A stretch of DNA of 64,000 nucleotides from Siphonodentalium dalli. Taxonomy: Eukaryota; Mollusca; Scaphopoda; Gadilida; Siphonodentaliidae. The notes beneath the pieces are model-generated. The model saw only the letters and a list, made by a program, of their open reading frames with translations. It searched no databases and was not told the origin of the DNA. Made by a program: the position numbers and the translations under genes. Shown one piece after another: positions 1-9,040 of the stretch. The DNA is taken from the NCBI GenBank assembly GCA_032622095.1, contig CP136069.1, forward strand, positions 160,819,043 through 160,883,042, in the 5' to 3' direction. Every line of letters begins with the position of its first letter. The stretch's first letter is position 1.

Positions 1-2239
1 ACCGAAAATGTGTATACTATACCGGGGAAACTCGTATTTTCAACTTAAATTAATTATTGTTATTATTACAATTTATCACTCTATATAGTTATTGATATTT
101 AGTGAATTATTGATTTATTTATCTGTCGTAAGACTCTGCATTCTCCCAAATTGTGTTATATAATAATAATAATGTGTCAATGTCATCGCCTTATACCAGG
201 GGCTGTAATGTAGCTTTACGCAAATATAGTGTCTAGTTATGGGAGAGGTTATTTCCACGCGAATGCGGAAATGGCCGAGCCGTTGAGAATGAATCTTGTT
301 GGTTAACAGAGACAGCCTAGCTCCCCCAGCGTCGCTAATCTCCACGGATTTATGGTGAGGCGAAACACGATTCTGGTAGAGATATGAAACAATATGATTA
401 TTCGAATCGAGGAAAGTCATGTATCAAATATTCATGAACATATACATTTAAAATGTGTTAAGATATTGACATTGGCTGTGCCAAAGCGACCACGACCAAT
501 GCCTGAATGTTTCAAAGATATTTATTTCTCCTCGAGTCACTCCTACTAACAAAAGAACGCGACAATGCATCGATCATTTGTCCACGTATATCGTACCAAA
601 TATATCAGGACCACTTGATCACGATGGGTATCGAGTTTGACCGCGCGTCTCAGTGTTTTCTACCAGCCTTGCAAAGTGACACTGTTTAATATTGAATTAC
701 TCTTAAGAGCGTTATATCCAATCCATCTTAATGGCTGCTTCATTTCTTAACATTTTGAAGGTTGTGACATTGCGCACCAGATAGCACCCGGTGTGACATA
801 TACAAATGATGTAAAATATTATTTTTAGATGTTTAAGAGCCATTTATTCGTAAAAATCGCGGTTTTTGTAAAATGTTGCAAAATGAGACATAAAATTAGA
901 GAAACACAATTTTTGGGCGAATATATGATTAGAGGACCCTTTAGCCATTTCCCTGGTTTCACCTCAACTTTTAGGCAGGCCTGCCATCCCCTTTGTTCCT
1001 ACTTAGGATTTCGGGTGTTTTTGGAGCCTGCATGCATCATATGCCAGATTCCGACTGCATAACTTCATATTATCCCAATTCCAGCGACATTTTACAACTT
1101 ACAGGTTTGGCAATTCCCAATTATAGCGTAAGCATTACCGCGAGCTGTTGCAACTAAGGGTGAGGGGTACTATCTTTGTAGCAACTCATGAAACCACTGC
1201 CAGTGACATTTCGGTAGCAACAGCTTACGGAATATCCGACAAGCATAGCTAAGCACGTGTATCTGTTAAGAAATATGTTATGCTATGTGATATGGGACTC
1301 GCATCCATCCACATATGTTTTACTATTCTTGTATTGAGGGACACTTGTCAGGAAAAAGTAACCATGTTAGACTATTTTGTTAATTATACATGGAAATGGC
1401 AAACTATATATTAACTTACTATGAAAAATCAAATCAGGCTATTGTATATTACAACGATTGTTTGTTGGATTGAGTTATCTCTCTTCAACCAGATTCATCC
1501 ATCACCAATAGCCACATGTATCTACAATAGCTACATGTGGCTATTGTAGCTATAATTGGTAATTGCCAGACCTGACTTAGTCCATTTTGATTCACATATT
1601 TTATTTAAACATTACGTTTCCGGAGTCTGTAAATGTGCAGAGAAGCCAACTAACGCCATTGAAATATTCCTATAATTAATGTCACACAATTGCACTTTAT
1701 CTACCAGTAAACATACAACTACGTACTCAAACTGCAGAGATTACCTCACAGCTCTCTGATAATGTCCTAAAACACTCATTTGATAGACCCCACTGTTTAG
1801 TAATAACCGCGATATGTGGTGATAATTTGCATAATTATTGTTTTTAATTTGCAATTAAACACGCTATGTATAAATTGTGTTATCACAGACATAAATCCGT
1901 TATATATATACGGTCTTATGCTAATATTGGAACTTTTTATATCAATAATGAATACCGTGGCCCAAATAGGTAAACCTTATGAATAGCCACTCTTTATTGT
2001 ATATCAATTGACAATTTCACTTCGGATATACATTCCTCGGACTTCACAAGATTATCCTTAGGTTGAATAACGGTCTGTGCATGACAGTTGTCGATTTCTA
2101 TTGTACCACTAAAACTTGTTAGTTTCACAATTTAGCGTTCTCCATGATGTGGATGTTTTATTTTCAAAAAAGCGAGGATTCCAACATAAAATTAACACTT
2201 CGAACTGGATTAAAGAATATACTCACTTAGCCCTGTATG
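1..2239. other. Intergenic DNA, no gene recognised
   Basis: Only short chance reading frames are present, and none has a recognisable domain or splice pattern. One clear hairpin lies at 1507-1545: 14-nt perfect arms (AATAGCCACATGTA and its complement) around an 11-nt loop. Confidence 0.5.
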
Positions 2240-3470
2240 GCGCCCCGGATGTGACATCCGAAGTTTACTAAAAAAACTATAAAAGAATAATGTCGTGGCC
2301 TCGAGAATATGAAGTCGTGGCCAAGAGAAAAAAGTCGTGGCCAAGAGAAAAGCTGACGACGGTGTCCGGCCACAGGCATGCATAATTATATGCATTTAGT
2401 GGATACATTGCAAATGCGCTCAATGGTCAAAATTGCCTGCGGGCTAAGTCTCCGTCCCGGAAAATTCGCCATGGGTTAACGGTATGTCAGTATTGGGCAT
2501 GTATAGATAAAGGAGAAACTGGATATTCCAACGCTACTAATCTGTTGGGGGTACAATTTGGGCATGGTGTCATATATGATCGTCGGAAACATGGACGTGC
2601 ATATATTATATACGTTGCATTGAAAGTGCTGGTCTATTTTCTAAGGGATAACACTCTGGCCCAGAGCATTCATTATGGGTAACTCTATATATCAGTATTG
2701 GCTTATGGCCAGATCGCGGAGACTCTGGAGAGTACAGCATTACCAAAATGTTGGGGATACACGCTGGGGTGGGGATATAATGATCGTCAGAACATTAGAC
2801 ATGAAAATAGTATAGATGTCGCATTGAAAGTGCGGGTCTAATTTTTACTAAGTCTCCGGCCCGGAGCATGGTGGGTTAATTATATGTGTCAGTATCGGGT
2901 ATATACATATAGAGGAGAATCTAGAGATTCACAAATACCAAACCGTTGGGGTACAAGCTGAGTGGGGTCTCACAATGATCGTCGATCCACAAGCATGCAT
3001 CTGCATGCATTTAATGGATAAATCGTATGCAAGTGCATGCCGGTCAATTTCATGCGGGCTAAGACTCCGACCCGGAACATTCGCTATGTGTTAATTATAT
3101 GTGCCAGTATTGTGCATGTATAGCTAGATGAGAATCTGGAGATGCCACCAATACCATAATGATGGTGGTACAAACTGGGTGCGATGTCATAATGATCGTG
3201 GAACATTAGTCATGCATATATAGTATAGGTGCATGTTACATTGAAAGACTGGGTAGATTTTCCGCGGGCTCCAGCCTCGACTTTATTATCCGGGCCACGA
3301 CTTCGTATTCTCGTGGCCACGACTGTTGTCTCATGCCACGACTTCACATGTTCGTTGCCACGATTTTATTCTCGTGGCCATGACTTCACATTCTTGTGGC
3401 CACGACTTTTTTCTCACGGCCACGACTATATTCTCGTGGCCACGACTTAAAAAAGAATTCGGACGTATAT
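2240..3470. mobile_element. Foldback-type element with repeat-bearing inverted ends
   Basis: The left end (about 2250-2350) carries three copies of a GTCGTGGCC motif. The right end (about 3291-3449) carries about eight copies of its complement (GGCCACGAC) spaced 20-22 bp. The outer tips also pair in inverted orientation (ACATCCGAA on the left, TTCGGACGT on the right). Between them are four diverged tandem copies of a unit of about 205 bp. There is no transposase frame. This resembles non-autonomous foldback elements with tandem-repeat cores. The family and exact ends are inferred, and no target-site duplication was found. Confidence 0.55.
2444..3266. repeat. Diverged tandem repeat, unit about 205 bp, 4 copies
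   Basis: Each unit starts near CTAAGTCTCCG (2444, 2641, 2848, 3059; steps 197, 207, 211). Each also carries a shared GTCAGTAT segment and an AATGATCGTC-like segment. It forms the core of the foldback-type element. Confidence 0.65.
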
Positions 3471-4395
3471 TATGGAGGGGGAATAATTTTAGTTGTCAAT
3501 TATGATGCATAATTGCATCCTGAGGGTAAATGACAGGGGGATCTTGGTGTGGATCTGAGAATAGCTGTCACTTGATGGACACTCCTATGCCACAGCTCTT
3601 TCGTATTCAGTAGAATATAGACAGTTGGCTCATGTTCCAAATGTTATAAATTTAAGGATATATTGTATATAATGTGATCTGGGCATTCGAAAATTGAGTG
3701 GGCCTTTAACCGCGTGATACCAGGTTTTAAAAAAAAAAGATTATTGCGATGATGCTGGGTGATTCCAGAAAACTCTGGTATGTACGGAGCGCGACCCAGT
3801 GCGTTATTCTGAAACACCTTCCACGTTTAAAGGAGATATTAGTTAATGAAGATTTGGCTAAGACATAACATGATAACTCTATTACAAACGCTGTGTTATG
3901 TAGTCACACGAATACATCTATAATGCCTACCCCACATCCACGAACAGAACGGTGTTGCCCACCCATTGCTGATTGCGGCATAATTAAATAAAGATTTCTT
4001 CGTTCAACGATTGCACATATGCATATAGTGGTAGATGCTGTACCCATTTAATATTGGTCCATATATTTGAGCACTGTGTTTTTTTCTTCAAATTTATGTG
4101 TGTTAAACCGTATTATGTGTACTTTCCTCACAGGCGCATGTCTAATAATATATTCGGACATCAATATATTTAATTGTGGTAAGTCATCTTATCATATATG
4201 CTGCGTACCAGATTAAAGTAGACATATCTAATTATTATCGAACACACCTCACCATTACGGTTATTGTCTCTACTGAAATTTTAGCTCTCGCATGTACTTA
4301 TAAATTTACACAAAATTATAAGTCAAATTTGTATTTTTGCATTTTCAATATTTAAGCTTTTCATTGGCCAGATATGGAGGTTGTGACAACAGTAA
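3471..4395. other. Intergenic DNA left of the LTR retrotransposon
   Basis: No coding or repeat structure was recognised apart from a short poly-A tract near 3730. The stretch ends at the TAAT target site of the retrotransposon (4396-4399). Confidence 0.45.
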
Positions 4396-4399
4396 TAAT

Positions 4400-4889
4400 T
4401 GTAGAGTAATCACCCCTACCGCTTCTTATTCAAGTGACGTGATAGTACATACTAAACATCCATCTTACCTATGGGGGAGACAGAATATAATCGAACTATA
4501 GTGACCCCAACCAAATTGCCAAGGTCATACTCGGAGAGGCCGCGACCTATGAGTTATGCAATACTAGCCACAAAGGAAAGAAGTTCTTATGTAATAATTC
4601 CCAGTTCACCCATGGGTCAGTACAGACAAAGAGATGCACTAATGACGGCTACCAGTCATTAGCGATATATAAACCAGACATTAATCTACTCTTCAATGAG
4701 TTTCGGCTCTTCAGACTAATTGGCAGGCATCAACATCGGGCCGCTAATTAATAAGCGACGCTTTCGGTCGTTCTATGACACCTATGATTGATTCACAATT
4801 ATGTATCATTTACCATCACAAGCTGTTGACTATACATTGATATTAGATGTGAATAAATGATATACAAGAACTGACTTCATTCTTCCACA
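4400..4889 (+). repeat. 5' LTR
   Basis: This LTR starts TGTAGAG and ends TTCCACA. It contains a TATA-box candidate TATATAAA at 4666-4673 and a polyadenylation signal AATAAA at 4852-4857, about 30 nt before the LTR end. That is the expected order for U3, R and U5. It is 490 bp long, the same as the 3' LTR. Confidence 0.93.
4666..4673 (+). promoter_or_regulatory. TATA-box candidate of the 5' LTR
   Basis: TATATAAA lies in the middle of the LTR and is conserved in the 3' LTR (13902-13909). Transcription would be expected to start some 25-30 nt downstream, giving a genomic RNA through gag and pol. Confidence 0.5.
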
Positions 4890-4980
4890 TAGATGAAATG
4901 ATGCCGTTAAGCAGTTCTGCGTCTCACTACGACACAACGAAGTCCTAACGATCACAGCCAAACATAGAAGAGAAGCATGT

Positions 4981-5190
4981 ATAAATTACTACAGAAGATT
5001 GCAGCCAAAACAAAGAAAAACTTTATAAATTGCTACAGAAGATTGCAGCCAAAACAAAGAAAAACTTTATAAATTGCTAAAGAAGATCGCAGCCAAGACA
5101 AAGAAAACTTTATAAATTGCTAAAGAAGATCGCAGCCAAGACAAAGAAAACTTTATAAATTGCTTATGAAGATCGCAGCCAAAAGAAGAT
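4981..5190 (+). repeat. Leader minisatellite, unit 43-44 bp
   Basis: About 4.7 tandem copies lie in the untranslated leader between the 5' LTR and gag. ATAAATT occurs at 4981, 5025, 5069, 5112 and 5155 (steps 44, 44, 43, 43). Each unit carries GAAGAT(T/C)GCAGCCAA. The copies are nearly identical, so the array is young or homogenised. Confidence 0.85.
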
Positions 5191-5468
5191 AACATAGACG
5201 AAAAAGAAGAAGAAAAGACGACATAAACATTTCCAGCATAATCCAAAGACAAGAACAAAATAGACAATTTGCACTCGACAGTTGTGACAGTCAGTTATTC
5301 ATTGGATTCGGTGAGTCAAACTTTTTCATTTTTGCCAGATGTACGTTTTCACACCTTGTTAGAGGCTTGATTATTAACACCCAATTCCACCCTAAAATTT
5401 TCGAGTGGTATGGCCCTTGTCCCCAAACAATTTTCAAACAAAACAGATAGCAGATTTAATTAACTTTC

Positions 5469-6674
5469 ATGGAACCACCGCCACCCGAATCCGTGGAATA
5501 TTCTAATCAAGATAGTTTATTTAATCGAACTTTCAATATGGAACGAGAATGCCACCTACACGCGGCCAGTAATCCAAACATGCAAGACATAAATATACCA
5601 AATCCATCCTTTCAAATTCCGAGCGCACAAGACACACAGAATACCCTCATATCTCAATTAACGCGAGAAATAGGTCAATTTAACATGACAATGCGTGAAA
5701 CTTCGGCCGCCACCCATCCACAGGCCACAGTATCTGCCATTATAGGCATGAACGCAATGGTTACATCATTTGATGGCAAACCATCAGAATTTTCAAATTG
5801 GATGCACGAAATTGAGAAATATTCCTCGACACTTGGGGCAGAGGACGAAACAATAATTAATATAGCGGCCCAGACAAGTCGTTCATCTGTTTCCGAATTC
5901 GTGCAACGATACATCAATGACAATACGGTTAACGGCACACTAACGGTCACATGGCCTGATTTGAAAGCGCAGTTGCGATCCCGTTTCAGCGCGATAAGTG
6001 ACGCACCACAGGCTCTGGCCATGTTGCGAACATTAAAACAAACACACCAGGAAACACTACCTATGTTTGCAGAGAGAATTCGATCACTCGCAAACACTGC
6101 CTTTATTAATGAAATAAATACACAGGCGGTACAAACACAATTGGTAACATTTTTTGCGGATGGAATTCGCGATGACCATATCAAATATACCTTAATTAAA
6201 GATGACCCAACGTCGCTCGACCGTGCCACAGAGATCGCAATGAAACAAATGAACATTAAACAGAGGTTCAAACTTCGCTATGGTGATAGAACATCGAGGT
6301 CAAATGAACAACACCAAATACACGACTCCTTCCCACAACCCATGGAGGTTGACCATTTTAGGCGACGTCCCATACTATGGAGACCGCGCAATAATATATC
6401 TAATAGCTATGCAACTAACAAACCAATGCACCGCGCAAATCATCAGCAAAACCCCCCATTCAGAATGCCATCCAATTTTCAGAATACTAACTTTAATAAA
6501 CAAAGCAATTACATCCGCCAGGATCGAGTAAACTATATAGACTACAACTCAAACCGGCCAAACTTCTCAAATCAAAGGAAACGCCAGTTCTGCACACTAT
6601 GTAAGATGAACAACCACGATATACGAAATTGCCGAAGACGGATCGCCAATAACAAACAATATTTAAACATGTAA
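5469..6674 (+). CDS. gag: Gag polyprotein of the Ty3/gypsy element
   Basis: This 401-residue structural polyprotein would form the capsid and bind the element's RNA. The visible hallmark is a C-terminal CCHC zinc knuckle of the form CX2CX4HX4C (C375, C378, H383, C388) in a basic, Asn/Arg-rich tail. The middle, about residues 85-260, is mixed helical sequence of the kind expected for a retrotransposon capsid. The frame is open from the first ATG after the leader to TAA at 6672-6674. The pol ATG follows two bases later (6677) in the -1 frame relative to gag, so pol could be made by frameshifting or by termination-reinitiation. No lesion is seen. A 198-codon antisense frame inside it is a shadow. 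Confidence 0.9.
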   Translation: MEPPPPESVEYSNQDSLFNRTFNMERECHLHAASNPNMQDINIPNPSFQIPSAQDTQNTLISQLTREIGQFNMTMRETSAATHPQATVSAIIGMNAMVTSFDGKPSEFSNWMHEIEKYSSTLGAEDETIINIAAQTSRSSVSEFVQRYINDNTVNGTLTVTWPDLKAQLRSRFSAISDAPQALAMLRTLKQTHQETLPMFAERIRSLANTAFINEINTQAVQTQLVTFFADGIRDDHIKYTLIKDDPTSLDRATEIAMKQMNIKQRFKLRYGDRTSRSNEQHQIHDSFPQPMEVDHFRRRPILWRPRNNISNSYATNKPMHRANHQQNPPFRMPSNFQNTNFNKQSNYIRQDRVNYIDYNSNRPNFSNQRKRQFCTLCKMNNHDIRNCRRRIANNKQYLNM

Positions 6675-6676
6675 GA

Positions 6677-8971
6677 ATGTCTTTGAAGAAGCCGCAAGGA
6701 CATTCTAAAAATCATAATCATCATCATCATAATACATCACATCAGAGCGCGAGATATCAAACTAAAACCGTATTCAAAACACCGTCAAAACATATGACCA
6801 TAAATAAATGTGCACCTAATTACCAGAAGCTAAGCAGTTATGCAAGTAAACCAGTGACTGGTACCCTAAACACCAGAGTAGCACGTGCTACTACACACGA
6901 ACAGAGACATCGTTCAGACCAGACCAATAAATCGAAACCTAATACATCTTATGATGCTGATACGAGCATGAACAAACACGTGCATTCCCCAATGATAAAT
7001 ATAAATCCCGCTGGTCAGGTTAGAACATATATGAATAAACGATTACATAACACCGTTCCCAAACAAAAGGACATTAATAGCGATGCAAAAATTCAAAATC
7101 AAAACCAACGAAAAGCTAATCGAAATACAACAGTTTACCAAAATAATAATAATGAACCAAGTAAAAACTGTCAAAGTATAAATAACCAGTCTGAACAGAT
7201 GCAATTGCATACATTACCTAAACTCAAATACCATGCAGAGATTGCACAAGGACTGCAACAGCAAACGCCTTGTTCAACAATTATTAAAATTGGTAACCAA
7301 CGCATTAGGGCATTACTTGACTCTGGGGCAAGTACAAGTTGGTTAAAATATGACGTATATCGATCCCTTCCAAATAAGCCCCCGTTAATAAAAGAAAAAA
7401 TAATTCTGACCTCAGCAACAGGCCAAAATATGCAAGTATACGGCAGTATACATTTGCCCTTCAAAATTGGATCAATGTCATTAGTACATAAATTCTTTAT
7501 ATTACCCAACCTAGCAAGATCAGCGATTTTTGGTCGCGATTTTTTAACAGACAAACATGTAAGACTCTATTTCGATTTGAATGCATTTAGAGTAGGCAAC
7601 AAAACATTTCCCATGTTACAGGATTTACATATAGCATCATTGCTACGTTCGGGGCAAGATATCAAATTACCACCCCATTCATGTGCATTGGTGAACACAA
7701 AAATAATTGGTACACCAGACATGTATGAGACACCATATCTTGGAGTAAGTCACGCCGATATCGGCATATTTAAGGATGAACCTAATGTGTCCATTATGGA
7801 CGGGATAGTTTCTGCATCAAAACGAGATATACCGGTCATGATCATGAATAATTCAGACTCGTATATGTCTATATTTAAAGGTAATATAGTTGCGAAAACA
7901 CATGGCCTAAGTTCAGACCAGATCTGTCAAACAAAGGCTAAGGTACCCACCACAAATAAAATGAATGATTCTCAAGAAGTATTTAGTATAGAAAATCAAA
8001 CAAAAATATCTAAGGCTGGCCAGAAACCATTCAAATTGGACGATATATGTGCCCCCGACCACCACAAAATTGAACTACTTGAACTGGTCTCCCAATATCA
8101 AGATGTGTTTACAAACGATCCAAATAAGGTAGGATTTTGCGATAAAATAGTCATGCGTGTGGATACCAAACCAGATGCAGAACCTATCTTTTGTCGTGCG
8201 TATCCTACTCCATTACATAGACGCGAACACATGGAAAAAGCACTTCAAAAATTATTAGATGCTGGTATTATAAAGAAAACTACAAACGCGAGTTGGTCAT
8301 TCCCTGCCTTATTGATCCGTAAGGGAATCGTAGATCCTAATGGAAATCAAAATTATAGACTATGTATAGACCTGAGAAAGTTAAATAAAATCACCGTCCC
8401 ATTACGATGGTACCTCCCCTCTTTTACCGAAGTTTCCAGCCGCCTCCAAAAATCCAAAGTTTTTTCCACAATCGACATTAGCCAAGCTTATCATGTTATC
8501 GGTGTTCTCAAAGAACATCAAGAAAAGTTAACTATGAACACAGATTTCGGATTGTTTTCTTTTACAAGGGCCCCATTTGGCTATTGCAACTCGAGCGCGA
8601 CGTTTTTGACATTAATCCATAAAGCATTGGAAGGGTTAAGTTTTGTTGACAGCTTCGTCGACGATTTAATTTGTCACAGCGAAACGGAGGCCCTCCATAA
8701 ACAGCACCTCAAAATAGTATTCGAACGACTCAGAGAGTATGGATTAGTAGCACGATTAACAAAGTCCCAATTTTATATGAAAGAAGTAAAAATTTTAGGG
8801 CATATCGTATCACAAAATGGAATGCGCCCAGATCCCGCCAAAGTTAAAGCCATACAAGATGTGCCAGCCCCAACATCAGTGAAAGAAGTCCGTAGAGTAT
8901 TAGGGATTTTTAATTTTTATCGGAACTATTGTAAAGATTTCTCCGACACTGCTGCATCATTAATTAAATAA
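6677..8971 (+). CDS. pol: Pol, N-terminal part: protease and reverse transcriptase
   Basis: This is a 764-codon frame ending at an in-frame TAA (8969-8971). Residues 1 to about 190 are low-complexity and rich in His, Asn and Lys, with no recognised domain. The aspartic protease follows, with LLDSGAS at its active site (D215). Reverse transcriptase occupies roughly residues 480-764: the first catalytic Asp is in FSTIDISQAYH (D600) and the second pair in FVDDL (D662, D663). The FVDD box differs from the usual Y(I/L/V)DD, and the conserved KTAF and APATF segments are also altered, though the catalytic Asp residues are kept. The same frame resumes straight after the stop with typical RT-RNase H linker sequence, so the TAA is a nonsense mutation and not a natural end. 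Confidence 0.9.
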   Translation: MSLKKPQGHSKNHNHHHHNTSHQSARYQTKTVFKTPSKHMTINKCAPNYQKLSSYASKPVTGTLNTRVARATTHEQRHRSDQTNKSKPNTSYDADTSMNKHVHSPMININPAGQVRTYMNKRLHNTVPKQKDINSDAKIQNQNQRKANRNTTVYQNNNNEPSKNCQSINNQSEQMQLHTLPKLKYHAEIAQGLQQQTPCSTIIKIGNQRIRALLDSGASTSWLKYDVYRSLPNKPPLIKEKIILTSATGQNMQVYGSIHLPFKIGSMSLVHKFFILPNLARSAIFGRDFLTDKHVRLYFDLNAFRVGNKTFPMLQDLHIASLLRSGQDIKLPPHSCALVNTKIIGTPDMYETPYLGVSHADIGIFKDEPNVSIMDGIVSASKRDIPVMIMNNSDSYMSIFKGNIVAKTHGLSSDQICQTKAKVPTTNKMNDSQEVFSIENQTKISKAGQKPFKLDDICAPDHHKIELLELVSQYQDVFTNDPNKVGFCDKIVMRVDTKPDAEPIFCRAYPTPLHRREHMEKALQKLLDAGIIKKTTNASWSFPALLIRKGIVDPNGNQNYRLCIDLRKLNKITVPLRWYLPSFTEVSSRLQKSKVFSTIDISQAYHVIGVLKEHQEKLTMNTDFGLFSFTRAPFGYCNSSATFLTLIHKALEGLSFVDSFVDDLICHSETEALHKQHLKIVFERLREYGLVARLTKSQFYMKEVKILGHIVSQNGMRPDPAKVKAIQDVPAPTSVKEVRRVLGIFNFYRNYCKDFSDTAASLIK

Positions 8972-9040
8972 ACTGCTCGTTACGCAAAATTTGCATGGTC
9001 CGAAGAATGTCAAAATGCTTTTGATACACTAAAACAAAAT

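Noticed and set aside
5675-6271. 198-codon minus-strand frame
   Set aside because: It lies wholly inside gag, which has clear family features. The antisense frame is a shadow.
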